This document shows, piece by piece, positions 9,742 to 18,811 of a DNA stretch of 33,798 nucleotides. Made by a program: the position numbers and the translations under genes. The stretch spans positions 1-33,798 of the forward strand of contig CALJDF010000078.1 in the NCBI GenBank assembly GCA_938023835.1, read 5' to 3'. The stretch's first letter is position 1. Each line of letters starts with the position of its first letter. Source of the stretch: an uncultured Alphaproteobacteria bacterium. GTDB lineage: Bacteria > Pseudomonadota > Alphaproteobacteria > SHVP01. A model generated the notes under the pieces. The model made no database searches. It saw only the letters and a list, made by a program, of their open reading frames with translations, and was not told where the DNA came from.

Positions 9742-10449
9742 TCAGTCCCCAATTGCGTCGTCGGCGAGCGCAATCGCCTCCGGCGTGCCGACGTGAAACC
9801 AATCGCCCTCATGGACCACCGCAAAAAGCCTACCCGCTTCAATGGCGCGGTCCCAAACAAGATTGTTGGAGAAGGGCCCGGTGGGAACGTTCGCGTAAAC
9901 GCGACGATGACACAGAAACAACCCTGCATAGACAAATGGCGCTTGATCTGCGTCGCCTCGGCGCACCGGCCGATCGTCGTGATCGAGAAAGAAGTCGCCT
10001 CTGCCATCAAAACCGACGGCCGTCTCACGCGGGTGGACCAACATCAGGATGTCCATGCGCGCGGCATCCCATGCCCCAGACAGTGCCGCCAGTGCATTGC
10101 CACGGCGAATGCAGTCGCCGGCCGCAACAACGAAGTCGTCGCCACCGATCAACGGCAACGCCTTGGCGACACCGCCGCCGGTATCCATCAAGAGCGCCGT
10201 TTCATCCGAAATCGTCACTTGCGGCGGTGCCTCGCGGGCATGGAGGTGGTCTCGCAGCATGGCGGCGAGGTGGTGCACGTTAATCACCGCCTGGGAGATG
10301 CCGCCGGCCGCGAGCTCATCCAAAACATGATCGAGCAAGGTCTTGCCGCCGACACGCACCAGCGGCTTAGGCGTACGCGTCCCAATGTCTCCCATGCGCC
10401 GGCCAAGGCCGGCGGCGAGGACCATGGCGCCGCGCTCCGAACAACTCAT
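9742..10449 (-). CDS. murU: Sugar-1-phosphate nucleotidyltransferase, MurU-like
   Basis: In Pseudomonas, MurU uses UTP and MurNAc-1-phosphate to make UDP-MurNAc, part of a cell-wall recycling route that bypasses de novo synthesis and fosfomycin. The 235-residue protein has the Rossmann nucleotidyltransferase signature MVLAAGLGRRMGDIGTRTPKPL, the GGGVAKALPL segment, and an Asp in VVAAGDCIRRG at the metal site. The C-terminal WFHVGTPEAIALAD is typical. The neighbour immediately upstream is an AmgK-like kinase, overlapping by ATGA, as in known amgK-murU pairs, which supports this role over a generic mannose-1-phosphate guanylyltransferase. The exact sugar specificity cannot be read from sequence alone. 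Confidence 0.82.
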   Translation of the reverse strand: MSCSERGAMVLAAGLGRRMGDIGTRTPKPLVRVGGKTLLDHVLDELAAGGISQAVINVHHLAAMLRDHLHAREAPPQVTISDETALLMDTGGGVAKALPLIGGDDFVVAAGDCIRRGNALAALSGAWDAARMDILMLVHPRETAVGFDGRGDFFLDHDDRPVRRGDADQAPFVYAGLFLCHRRVYANVPTGPFSNNLVWDRAIEAGRLFAVVHEGDWFHVGTPEAIALADDAIGD

Positions 10450-11456
10450 GGGGCCACGAACGTTTGGCGATCAGGGGCGGCGCGCCGCTTTTCTTCCGGC
10501 ACATGGGCATCAAACCAATCGCGTACGTCTTTCAGTAGCGGCGACCGCAAGTCGGTTTCCAGATGGCGCCACACGCGCGGCATCAGCGCGAGATAACCTT
10601 CTTTGTCGTCCCGCAAAAACAAACGCCCAAAGACCCCGAGAATCCGCGTATTGCGCTGCGCTCCCGCCAGCGCATAGGTGTTCCGAAATGCGATCTGTCG
10701 GTCGGACGATTCGCCCTCCAAGTAACGCGCCACCACATGGTCGACGACCGCGGCAGACACATCGCGCCGTGCATCCTCAAGTAAAGACACCACGTCATAA
10801 GCCGCCGGTCCCGCCACCGCGTCTTGGAAATCCAGCAATCCGACACGCTGCAATCCAGCACGTTTCGGCAACCAGATCAGATTTTCCGCGTGATAGTCGA
10901 ACAAGCAAAGGACCGGCGGCTCATCGAACAATGGTCGTAATGCCGCCTGCCAAAAGTCCGCAAAGGTCTTCGTTGCCTGCACCGACAGCGTTTCGCCTAA
11001 CAGCGCCGGCAGCGTCCATTCGACGAACACCAACACCTCCCGTAAGGCGCGGGCTGCATCGAACGGTGGCACCCCGTCCGGTACGGCATGCCCGTGAAGA
11101 TCGCGCAGTACATCGATTGCCGCATCGTACAAGGGAGTCTCGGTTACACCGGTTTTCAGAGCCACGTTGAAGAGGTCGTCGCCGAGATCTTCGAGCAAAA
11201 GAAACCCTTGGGCGGGGTCGGCCGCAAACACCTCGGGCGCCGAATAGCCAAACCCGCGCAGCGCCGCACCAACATGGAGGAAGGGCGCAACGTCCTCTCG
11301 ATCGGGCGGCGCGTCCATCAAGATGCCTTGACGTCCCTCGGCGAAAACTCGAAAATAGCGCCGAAAAGAAGCATCGCCGCTCAGCGGTTCAATCCTCGGC
11401 CCGGCCCATCCCGCCGCTTCGACAAAGGTTGCAGCCGCCTGGCGACGGGCATTCAT
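10446..11456 (-). CDS. amgK: Aminoglycoside phosphotransferase-family sugar kinase, AmgK-like
   Basis: AmgK phosphorylates the anomeric carbon of MurNAc and GlcNAc in peptidoglycan recycling; the product is the substrate of MurU. The 336-residue protein has the APH/choline-kinase fold: LSGDASFRRYFRV, FLLLEDLGDDLF, catalytic loop LFDYHAENLIWL, and metal-binding LLDFQDAVAGPAAYDVVSLL. The ORF track runs 46 residues further upstream, but that part overlaps tsaE and is unlike the family; the ATG at 11456 gives MNARRQAAATFVEAAG and overlaps the tsaE stop as ATGA. The tsaE-amgK-murU-addB-addA chain is common in Alphaproteobacteria. Older annotations call such proteins phosphotransferase or choline kinase. 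Confidence 0.83.
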   Translation of the reverse strand: MNARRQAAATFVEAAGWAGPRIEPLSGDASFRRYFRVFAEGRQGILMDAPPDREDVAPFLHVGAALRGFGYSAPEVFAADPAQGFLLLEDLGDDLFNVALKTGVTETPLYDAAIDVLRDLHGHAVPDGVPPFDAARALREVLVFVEWTLPALLGETLSVQATKTFADFWQAALRPLFDEPPVLCLFDYHAENLIWLPKRAGLQRVGLLDFQDAVAGPAAYDVVSLLEDARRDVSAAVVDHVVARYLEGESSDRQIAFRNTYALAGAQRNTRILGVFGRLFLRDDKEGYLALMPRVWRHLETDLRSPLLKDVRDWFDAHVPEEKRRAAPDRQTFVAP

Positions 11457-11911
11457 GCCGGCCACCGCCACGTTGCGACCCGGTCGGCACAAGCCCCCAG
11501 TCCACAAACTTCGGCAATCCGTCCGGTGCCATCGTATTTCAGCGCGATGTCGATTCGATCCACCGGCAGCAACGACCCCATGCGCTCGGACCACTCGACC
11601 AGAGCGATCCCTTCAGCAAGCGCGTCCTCCAAGCCAAGCTCCCAGATTTCCTCGGGGGCGCCAATTCGATAGAGATCGAAGTGCCAAATCGTTATCTGCG
11701 GAAAGGCGTAGACCAGAACCAGATTGAAGGTGGGACTGGCCACCTCTTCATCGGGTCGATCGCCCAGCTTGCGAATGATCTGCCGCGCTAGGGCCGTCTT
11801 TCCAACGCCAAGATCACCGTGTAATGCGACCAGATCGCCTTTGCGCAAATGCCGGCCAAGATACGCGGCAAATGTTTCGGTGGCGGCAAGGTCGGCGAGG
11901 CGGACGTGCAT
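11453..11911 (-). CDS. tsaE: tRNA threonylcarbamoyladenosine biosynthesis ATPase TsaE
   Basis: TsaE is the small ATPase that works with TsaB and TsaD to put the t6A modification on ANN-decoding tRNAs. The 152-residue protein has Walker A GDLGVGKT (residues 32-39), the conserved VASPTFNLVLVY, WHFDLYRI, and LVEWSERMGSLLP. Its ATG at 11911 is the first gene of the overlapping run that continues into the amgK-like gene. In rhizobial genomes tsaE usually follows ahcY and a sensor kinase; here it follows pckA after 72 nt, so the region is rearranged. No clear promoter was found in that 72-nt gap. Confidence 0.95.
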   Translation of the reverse strand: MHVRLADLAATETFAAYLGRHLRKGDLVALHGDLGVGKTALARQIIRKLGDRPDEEVASPTFNLVLVYAFPQITIWHFDLYRIGAPEEIWELGLEDALAEGIALVEWSERMGSLLPVDRIDIALKYDGTGRIAEVCGLGACADRVATWRWPA

Positions 11912-11983
11912 GGCGCAACTCCCCTCGTTCAGCGGCGGCGCGACGCCGTTCGGTTAAGCCCGGCTGGAGTTCGGGTACCGAGG

Positions 11984-13603
11984 TTAGGCCGCGGCGCGCG
12001 GCGCGGCGGCGCGGACGTCATCCTCGACATACTGCTCAAACTGAACAAAGTTCTGTTCAAAACGACCCACCAGATTTGCGGCCGTTTTTTCGTACGCACT
12101 CTTGTCGGACCACGTGTTGTAGGGGTTCAGCACCTCGGTCGGCACGCCCTGACAGGCCTGCGGCACGCTCAAACCGAAGTGCGGATCAATATCGAACGTC
12201 ACCGAATCCAAACCACCGTGAAGCGCGGCGTTGAGGAGAGCGCGCGTGTATTTGATCGACATCCGTTCGCCGACACCGTAGGCGCCACCGGTCCAGCCGG
12301 TATTGACCAACCAGCACCGCACATTTTGCGTCGCGATTTTCTCGCCCAGGAGACTTGCGTAAACCGAAGGGTGCCGCGGCATGAACGGCGCCCCGAAACA
12401 GGTCGAGAACGTTGCCTCGGGTTCATTGCCAAGGCCCTTCTCGGTCCCCGCCACTTTGGCGGTGTAGCCCGACAAGAAATGGTACATCGCTTGCTCAGGC
12501 GTCAGCCGGGAGATCGGTGGCAGCACACCGAACGCATCGGCCGTCAACATGATGACGTTGCGCGGTTGGCTGGCGGTCCCGGTGTCGATCGTGTTGGGGA
12601 TAAACTCAATCGGATACGACGCGCGCGTGTTCTCGGTATGCTGCGCGCTATTCAGGTCGAGCGTGCGCGCCGCCTCATCGAAGACGACATTCTCGAGGAC
12701 CGTCCCGAACCGACTGGTCGTCGCGTGAATCTCGGGTTCGGCTTCAGCGCTAAGCCGAATGACCTTGGCGTAACACCCGCCCTCGAAATTGAACAATCCA
12801 TCATCGCTCCAACCGTGCTCATCGTCGCCGACGAGACGACGATTGGGGTCGGCAGACAACGTTGTCTTTCCTGTGCCGGAGAGTCCAAAAAAGACGGCTG
12901 AGTCACCTTGCGCGCCGACATTGACCGAACAATGCATCGGCAGCACACGTTGTTCCGGCAGCAAGTAGTTCAAAATCGAGAAGACCGATTTCTTGATTTC
13001 GCCGGCATACGACGTGCCGCCGATCAACACCGTTTTGTCGGCGAAATTGACCACGATGAAAGTGCCGCTCCGGGTTCCGTAGATGGCGGGATCGGCTTCG
13101 AATCCCGGCGCTTGAATGATGGTGAATTCGGGCGCGAACGACGCCAATTCGGCGGCGGTTGGCGCAATAAACATGTTTTGTGCGAACAGATTATGCCACG
13201 CGGTTTCGGTCACCACGCGGACGCCGAGGCGATACTGCGAATCGGCGCCGGCCCAACAATCTTGAACGAAAAGATCGCGGCCTTGGAGATACGCCATCAT
13301 GCGATGACGCAGAGCGGTGTAGTGGGCGACATCGATATCTTGGTTGACCGTACCCCACCAAATGTTCGCCTCGTTGTCGGACTCACGAACGATGAACTTG
13401 TCCTTGGCCGAACGTCCGGTGTGAACCCCCGTCAAGACGACCAGGGCGCCGCCGTCCGCGAGCTTGCCTTCGCCACGGCGAATGGCTTCTTCATAAAGCC
13501 GGGGTGCGGCCAGGTTCCATTTAACCGATCCGGTGTTGTGAATTCCGATGTCGTCAAGGCTGCGCACCCAGACCTCCTGCGCCTTCACCAATGCGGTGGT
13601 CAA
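11984..13603 (-). CDS. pckA: Phosphoenolpyruvate carboxykinase (ATP)
   Basis: PckA converts oxaloacetate and ATP to phosphoenolpyruvate, CO2 and ADP, the entry step of gluconeogenesis from TCA intermediates. The 539-residue protein is full length. It has [14 protein letters not shown], the ATP-type P-loop [15 protein letters not shown], the metal-site segment LVGDDEHGW, and the C-terminal [14 protein letters not shown]. Translation is best read from TTG (13603), giving [13 protein letters not shown]; no in-frame ATG is near. The upstream hugZ-like gene ends 67 nt away. In rhizobia pckA is divergent from chvI and is linked to ChvG/ChvI control; here two genes lie between them. Confidence 0.97.
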   Translation of the reverse strand: MTTALVKAQEVWVRSLDDIGIHNTGSVKWNLAAPRLYEEAIRRGEGKLADGGALVVLTGVHTGRSAKDKFIVRESDNEANIWWGTVNQDIDVAHYTALRHRMMAYLQGRDLFVQDCWAGADSQYRLGVRVVTETAWHNLFAQNMFIAPTAAELASFAPEFTIIQAPGFEADPAIYGTRSGTFIVVNFADKTVLIGGTSYAGEIKKSVFSILNYLLPEQRVLPMHCSVNVGAQGDSAVFFGLSGTGKTTLSADPNRRLVGDDEHGWSDDGLFNFEGGCYAKVIRLSAEAEPEIHATTSRFGTVLENVVFDEAARTLDLNSAQHTENTRASYPIEFIPNTIDTGTASQPRNVIMLTADAFGVLPPISRLTPEQAMYHFLSGYTAKVAGTEKGLGNEPEATFSTCFGAPFMPRHPSVYASLLGEKIATQNVRCWLVNTGWTGGAYGVGERMSIKYTRALLNAALHGGLDSVTFDIDPHFGLSVPQACQGVPTEVLNPYNTWSDKSAYEKTAANLVGRFEQNFVQFEQYVEDDVRAAAPRAAA

Positions 13604-13670
13604 ACCTAGATAGCCGCCGAATCCCGCGCAACAGCTTAGGCGCGCCGCCGAAGCAATAGTTGGGGATAAA

Positions 13671-14399
13671 TCAGTCGAGTGCGACTGTCTGGGCCAATTG
13701 AATCATCGCCGCGCGAACCTCTTCTCGCGAGGACGCCACACGTCCGAATTCGACTCGGCGGGTATCAGTCTCCGAACGCAAATCGCACCCCTCGGGATCG
13801 CACCCCGTTGCGCGCCATGGCCCCTGCGAACCGCCGGCCTGACAAGCGAGCGCTTCCACGAGGGCCGGATGGGCCTCGTTTAGATGATCGAGAATGGCCT
13901 CTTCTGCATCGGCTAGATCGCCATGGGGATCCGCTGGTGTCGCGATATCGGCCCAAGAAAGCCAATGAATTGCGCCGAACCCGGCGACTAAATGGACCTT
14001 TACGGGCTCCAGCACAAAGAACGCGAAATCGGCGAAACTGGCATACTCGATCGCTTCTGGATGGCGCGCGAGGTACCGCCGCCGTGCCGCGGCGTCCTCA
14101 GTCTTGACCAAGGTTCCTTGGAGCGTGACCCGGGGGCCGGTCAGCGGACGGGCCAGGCCCTTGGTCGTGTCGACCAGCAGGCTCGCGCGATCGTCGGCCA
14201 GTACATTCTGGGTATGTACCGCCAGTGTCGAGAGAAGAAGGAGCGGCGCGCCATCAAGGCGGGTCGCCACCTGCACCAGCGACACATAGGGAGCGCCGCG
14301 ACCCGCGATGGCGCCTTGCACCAAGGTCCCGAGCGAAGCGGTAAGGGCGCCGCGCACCGTTCGCCGTACGAGCTGAATGGCACCGTTTTCGTCGGCCAC
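13671..14399 (-). CDS. HugZ-like heme/flavin split-barrel protein with C-terminal DUF2470
   Basis: The N-terminal ~150 residues match the pyridoxamine 5'-phosphate oxidase-like split barrel ([50 protein letters not shown]), and the C-terminal part, from [16 protein letters not shown] through [10 protein letters not shown], looks like DUF2470. This two-part layout is that of HugZ/HutZ proteins, some of which bind and degrade heme, but many relatives have no proven substrate, so heme use here is an inference. Two closely spaced Cys in GCDPEGCD are unusual to my eye. The GTG start at 14399 is supported by a perfect AGGAGG 7 nt upstream. It is divergent from the MATE gene across 63 nt. Confidence 0.8.
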   Translation of the reverse strand: MADENGAIQLVRRTVRGALTASLGTLVQGAIAGRGAPYVSLVQVATRLDGAPLLLLSTLAVHTQNVLADDRASLLVDTTKGLARPLTGPRVTLQGTLVKTEDAAARRRYLARHPEAIEYASFADFAFFVLEPVKVHLVAGFGAIHWLSWADIATPADPHGDLADAEEAILDHLNEAHPALVEALACQAGGSQGPWRATGCDPEGCDLRSETDTRRVEFGRVASSREEVRAAMIQLAQTVALD

Positions 14400-14462
14400 T
14401 GCGTTGCCTCCTGAACCGCTGAACCGTAATGATTGGCAATACCGCGCTCAAGGGCGCCGCCC

Positions 14463-15836
14463 ATGAGCCGGAAACCCAGGACACCCGTGACCGAACCCAC
14501 CTCCAGCATCGCACAACACCTCTGGCAAACCATTCGGATCGGTTCGCCCGTGGTTGTATCGCGCGCCGGGTTTGTCGGCCTTGTCGTCGTCGATACCGTC
14601 ATGTCGGGGCGCGCAAGCGCCGACGAGCTGGCCTATTTCAGTATTGCAAGCGGGCCACAGCTCTTTCTCATGATGCTCGGCATCGGTCTGCTGCGCGGGG
14701 CGCCGGTCCTCACCGCCCAGGCCTACGGCGCAGGCGACGCACGCCAGATCGGCGTGCTTTGGCGCGTGATTACGCTTCATGGTCTGTTGCTCTCCGCGGT
14801 TCTGATCCCGTTCGCGGTTCTGGGCGAACCCATGCTCGGGCTGCTGGGCCAATCGCCCGAACTTGCCCAAGGTGGCGGCCGGGTAATGATGATCTTCGCC
14901 GTCTCTTTACCGTTCTATTTGGTGTGGGTCGGTGCGGTGAACTTGCTGGAGGGATTGGGCCGAACGATTCCCGCAATGGTTATCACGACGGCGGGCGTGA
15001 TCGCCAATATCGGGGTGAACTGGATTTTCGTCTTCGGTCATTGGGGCGCGCCGGCGATGGGTGCGGAAGGCGCGCAACTTGGCACAACAATCGTGCGCGG
15101 CGTCATGATGGTGATCTTGCTCACCTATATCTTGACGCATCCGAGATTTCGCGCGTTCGCCTTGATCGGCCCATTACGACGTCTCTGGCAACAAGGGAAA
15201 ACGCTGCGCCGACTTGGCTACCCGATGGGGCTGGCGACGGGATTCGAGGCGCTCGCGTTTGCCGCGATGACGATCCTTGCCGGCCTCCTCGGCAAAGCGC
15301 CGCTCGCCGCCTTTCAGACCGCGAACTCTTTGGTCAGCCTCGTCTTCATGATCGCCATCGGGATCGGCGCCGGAACGGCCGTACGCGTCGCCCAAGCCGT
15401 GGGCCGTGGCGATCGTCGGACCGTGATCATATCGGCATGGTCGGGCACCGGTCTCGCCAGTCTCGTCCTCGCCATTATCGGCTTGGTTTTTATCTTCGCC
15501 CCCGAATCGATGGCCCGCCTCTACGTCGGTGAAGACCACATTGTGGCCTTGGCCGCGCCGGTCTTTCAGGTCGCCGGCCTATTGCTGGTCTTTCACGGCG
15601 CCCAGACCGTCTTGATGGCGTCGCTCCGTGGCATCGGTGACGTCTGGATGCCGACCGCCGTTCAGTTTGTGGGCGGTTGGATTCTCATGTTGCCGATCGG
15701 TGCAATCCTCGCGTTTACCGCAGGTTTCGGTGCCCCTGGGCTGATGGGAGGGCTTTTGGCCGGCGGCGTCTTCGTGTCCGCGGCATTAGTGTGGCGGTTC
15801 TCGGCGATGTCACGCCAAGATTTCGTTCGTCTTTAG
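14463..15836 (+). CDS. MATE family efflux transporter
   Basis: A polytopic inner-membrane protein of the multidrug and toxin extrusion family, which exports cationic drugs or other small molecules against H+ or Na+. About twelve hydrophobic segments can be read in two pseudo-repeats; typical pieces are VVDTVMSGRASADELAYFSI, GAPVLTAQAYGAGDA, AFQTANSLVSLVFMIAIGIGAGTAVRV and GAPGLMGGLLAGG. The ATG at 14463 (457 residues) is preferred over the track's TTG at 14433, since the extra ten residues are not membrane-like or conserved. The substrate is unknown. It is divergent from the hugZ-like gene and lies 81 nt upstream of chvI. Confidence 0.93.
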   Translation: MSRKPRTPVTEPTSSIAQHLWQTIRIGSPVVVSRAGFVGLVVVDTVMSGRASADELAYFSIASGPQLFLMMLGIGLLRGAPVLTAQAYGAGDARQIGVLWRVITLHGLLLSAVLIPFAVLGEPMLGLLGQSPELAQGGGRVMMIFAVSLPFYLVWVGAVNLLEGLGRTIPAMVITTAGVIANIGVNWIFVFGHWGAPAMGAEGAQLGTTIVRGVMMVILLTYILTHPRFRAFALIGPLRRLWQQGKTLRRLGYPMGLATGFEALAFAAMTILAGLLGKAPLAAFQTANSLVSLVFMIAIGIGAGTAVRVAQAVGRGDRRTVIISAWSGTGLASLVLAIIGLVFIFAPESMARLYVGEDHIVALAAPVFQVAGLLLVFHGAQTVLMASLRGIGDVWMPTAVQFVGGWILMLPIGAILAFTAGFGAPGLMGGLLAGGVFVSAALVWRFSAMSRQDFVRL

Positions 15837-15917
15837 ACGGGCTCATGGTATTTCGCCCCACTAATGCCTAGATTCGGTCACATACAGAACCGCTATATCC
15901 AGGGTTCGGGGACCAGC

Positions 15918-16622
15918 GTGGCCGCAACAATTGCACTAGTCGACGATGATCGACACATCCTTACATCGGTTTCGATTGCCCTCGAAGCAGAGGGCTTCGC
16001 CGTGGACACCTACGCCGACGGCGAAGAGGCACTCGCCGGGCTCAATCGGAAACCGGCAGACCTCGTCATCCTCGACATCAAAATGCCGCGGATGGACGGG
16101 CATGAACTCCTGAGCCGTTTGCGCAAATCCAACGCGACGCCCGCCATTTTCTTGACCTCCAAAGACGACGAAATCGACGAGGTCCTGGGACTGAAAATGG
16201 GCGCCGACGATTACATTCGGAAACCGTTCTCGCAGCGTCTCCTACTGGAGCGGATTCGCGCCGTGCTTCGCCGCGCCGACACCGGACCGACCAAAAACGC
16301 CGACGACCCGGCCGCTGACGACCTCATCACCCGTGGACCGCTTGTCATGGACCCCGCCCGCCACGCTTGTACTTGGCGCGACCAGGAAGTGCGGCTGACG
16401 GTCACCGAGTTTCTCATTCTTCAAGCCTTGGCCAACCGACCGGGCCACGTGAAAAGCCGCGATCAGCTCATGGATGCGGCCTATGACGATCAAATCTACG
16501 TCGACGACCGCACCATCGACAGTCACATCAAACGCCTGCGCAAGAAATTTCGCGACGTGGATGACGACTTCGACTCGATCGAAACGTTGTATGGGCTGGG
16601 CTACCGGTTCCGCGAGAAATAG
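15918..16622 (+). CDS. chvI: Response regulator ChvI
   Basis: ChvI is the OmpR-family regulator paired with ChvG; in Alphaproteobacteria it controls acid and envelope stress, exopolysaccharide and host-association genes. The receiver domain has the acidic pair in [22 protein letters not shown], phospho-acceptor Asp53 in [13 protein letters not shown], and Lys in [15 protein letters not shown]. The C-terminal winged helix is recognisable from [15 protein letters not shown] to [12 protein letters not shown] and YGLGYRF. I chose GTG at 15918 (234 residues): homologs begin right at the receiver strand and GGGGA sits just upstream. The track's ATG at 15864 adds 18 unconserved residues. chvG begins 5 nt after the stop. 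Confidence 0.93.
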   Translation: MAATIALVDDDRHILTSVSIALEAEGFAVDTYADGEEALAGLNRKPADLVILDIKMPRMDGHELLSRLRKSNATPAIFLTSKDDEIDEVLGLKMGADDYIRKPFSQRLLLERIRAVLRRADTGPTKNADDPAADDLITRGPLVMDPARHACTWRDQEVRLTVTEFLILQALANRPGHVKSRDQLMDAAYDDQIYVDDRTIDSHIKRLRKKFRDVDDDFDSIETLYGLGYRFREK

Positions 16623-16627
16623 AGATC

Positions 16628-18328
16628 GTGTCCGCCGATCGATGGAGATCGCGCGCGCGTTCCGACGACCACGAAACCTCGGCGGACGACCAAGACTCGA
16701 GCGCCGCTCAGTTACCCTTCGAAACGCGGACCCGGCGGCGGCTGGGATCGATCACGACAAAGATCCTGGCGCTGAATGTGCTCGCGCTCTTCCTGCTGGG
16801 CGGCGGTCTTCTTTATCTCGATGAGTTTCGCGACGGCCTAATTGACGCCAAGATCGCAGCCTTGCAAACAGAAGGCGAGATCATTGCCGGTGCGTTGGGA
16901 GAAGCCGCGCTAGACGCCAATCCCGAAGCGCCCACGCTCGACCCGATTGCGACTCGACAACTGCTGCGCCGCCTCATCGAACCAACTCAGGAGCGCGCGC
17001 GCGTTTTCGATCAAACCAATGCGTTGATCGCCGACAGCCGAAGTCTTCTCGGTGCCGGGCGCGAGGTACAGTTCGCACCCTTGCCGCCGGTTGAAGCCCT
17101 CTCGCCGCTTGAGAGAGCCTACGAACGTGCTGCCGATGTATGGCGCAAGGCAACAGGTGGCCCGCGCTTGCCGGCCTATGTTGAGCGAAGCACCCAAACC
17201 GCCACCGATTACCAAGAAGTTTTGGGCGCTCTATCCGGTGACGTCGGTGCCGCGCAGCGGGTGCAGAACAACGAAGTCGTGCTTTCGGTAGCGATCCCCG
17301 TTCAGGCGTTCAAAAGAGTCCTCGGTGCCCTGATGCTTACCGCCGACACCGCCGATATCGACGCCAGCGTGCGCGATTTTCGCCTCGCGATCCTCCAGAT
17401 TTCGGGTGTGGCGTTCGCCATTACAGTGACCCTGTCCTTCTACCTCGCGCGAACGATTGCCCGCCCCGTCACATTGCTTGCCGCAGCCGCCGACCGTGTT
17501 CGGGGCATGCCGGGACGCGATATCGAAATACCCGACTTTTCCGACCGCGCCGACGAAATCGGTGGGCTATCGGGTGCGCTCCGCGATATGACGTCGGCGC
17601 TCTACAAACGGTTTGACGCGATCGAGAGCTTCGCCGCGGATGTGGCGCATGAAATCAAGAACCCGCTCACCAGTTTGCGTAGTGCCGTCGAAGCACTCGA
17701 CCTCGCCCGTGATGATGCACAGCGACAACAGCTCCTCGACATCATCAGCGACGATGTCGGGCGGGTTGATCGCTTGCTCAGCGATATTGCCGACGCGTCG
17801 CGGCTGGATGCGGAATTGTCTCGCACCAAGATGGAAGCGGTCGACATCAAACAACTGCTCGAAGCTATCGTCGAGGTGAACAAGACTACGAGCAAACGGG
17901 GCGAGACGTCAGTTGACCTCGTAGTGACCGGTGCCGGTCCGTTTCTGGCGCTGGGGATCGAAGATCGTCTGGGCCAGGTGATGCGCAATATTATCGATAA
18001 CGCCCGCTCCTTCAGCGCAACCGGGTCAAGGATCGCGCTGTCGCTATCGCGTTCGGACTCAGTCTTGCGCATCGTCTGCGAAGACGAGGGACCGGGCTTT
18101 GCCGACGAACACAAAGACCGCGTTTTCGAACGCTTTTACACCCGCCGGCCTGACGGCGAAGCGTTCGGCACCCACTCAGGTCTTGGGCTTAGCATTTCGC
18201 GCCAAATCATCGAGGCGCATCGTGGAAGAATTGGCGCCGACAACCGGCTCACCGAAGACGGAAAGGTGGTCGGTGCACGGGTCACAATCGAGCTGCCGGT
18301 CCTCCATATCACCGTTGACACCTCTTAG
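16628..18328 (+). CDS. chvG: Sensor histidine kinase ChvG
   Basis: ChvG is the membrane kinase that phosphorylates ChvI. The 566-residue protein has a charged cytoplasmic N-terminus, a first membrane helix near residues 45-65 (ILALNVLALFLLGGGLLYL), a periplasmic stimulus-sensing domain, a second helix near 250-272 (ILQISGVAFAITVTLSFYLA), a HAMP linker, a HisKA domain with His341 in DVAHEIKNPLTSLRSAVEAL, and an ATPase domain with MRNIIDNARSFS, DEGPGFADEH and HSGLGLSISRQIIEAH. The start is GTG (16628). In related bacteria the periplasmic regulator ExoR represses ChvG; no exoR is in this window. hprK begins 24 nt after the stop. Confidence 0.95.
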   Translation: MSADRWRSRARSDDHETSADDQDSSAAQLPFETRTRRRLGSITTKILALNVLALFLLGGGLLYLDEFRDGLIDAKIAALQTEGEIIAGALGEAALDANPEAPTLDPIATRQLLRRLIEPTQERARVFDQTNALIADSRSLLGAGREVQFAPLPPVEALSPLERAYERAADVWRKATGGPRLPAYVERSTQTATDYQEVLGALSGDVGAAQRVQNNEVVLSVAIPVQAFKRVLGALMLTADTADIDASVRDFRLAILQISGVAFAITVTLSFYLARTIARPVTLLAAAADRVRGMPGRDIEIPDFSDRADEIGGLSGALRDMTSALYKRFDAIESFAADVAHEIKNPLTSLRSAVEALDLARDDAQRQQLLDIISDDVGRVDRLLSDIADASRLDAELSRTKMEAVDIKQLLEAIVEVNKTTSKRGETSVDLVVTGAGPFLALGIEDRLGQVMRNIIDNARSFSATGSRIALSLSRSDSVLRIVCEDEGPGFADEHKDRVFERFYTRRPDGEAFGTHSGLGLSISRQIIEAHRGRIGADNRLTEDGKVVGARVTIELPVLHITVDTS

Positions 18329-18352
18329 TGCGGGGCGCACGCTCGCCGCGCG

Positions 18353-18811
18353 ATGATCGTTATCCATGCCACCTGTGTCGATATCGACGGTACTGCGGTC
18401 TTGCTGCGCGGGCCGTCCGCCGCTGGTAAATCCGACCTCGCACTCCGTCTCATCGATTCAGGCGCCAAGCTTGTCGCCGATGATCAAGTACAGCTGACCG
18501 CGGTTCGTGGCGAGCTGATTGCCTCGGCGCCCGCTCAACTCTCTCGCAAGATTGAAGTCCGAGGGCTTGGCATCTTTGACTTGGACGATTCGCAAGTTTC
18601 ACCTCGTGCGCGCGTTACCTTGGTGGCGGACCTTGGTCCCAGTGCCGATGTCGCACGGTTGCCGCATCGCACAACCTGCCGACTCGATGGGATCGACATC
18701 TACCTTGTTGCACTGGCCGCTCTCGAAGCGTCCGCGCCGGCCAAGGTGCGCATGGCGTTGAAATCCTGGAATGCCGCGGGGCGACAAGCCCCCGCCCTAA
18801 ACGATGCCTAA
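18353..18811 (+). CDS. hprK: HPr kinase/phosphorylase, short alphaproteobacterial form
   Basis: HprK phosphorylates and dephosphorylates a serine of HPr, tuning PTS-based regulation. At 152 residues this is the short form found in Alphaproteobacteria, which lacks the N-terminal domain of Firmicute HprK. Walker A is RGPSAAGKSDLALRL; LVADDQVQL and the family segment RKIEVRGLGIFDL follow. The regulatory target is present downstream: Ser52 of the HPr in this block. The stop overlaps the rapZ start by 8 nt, and chvG ends 24 nt upstream, so chvI through HPr look like one transcript. Confidence 0.93.
   Translation: MIVIHATCVDIDGTAVLLRGPSAAGKSDLALRLIDSGAKLVADDQVQLTAVRGELIASAPAQLSRKIEVRGLGIFDLDDSQVSPRARVTLVADLGPSADVARLPHRTTCRLDGIDIYLVALAALEASAPAKVRMALKSWNAAGRQAPALNDA

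Noticed and set aside
11849-12901. 350-codon plus-strand frame opposite pckA and tsaE
   Set aside because: Antisense to conserved PckA sequence; no recognisable domain.
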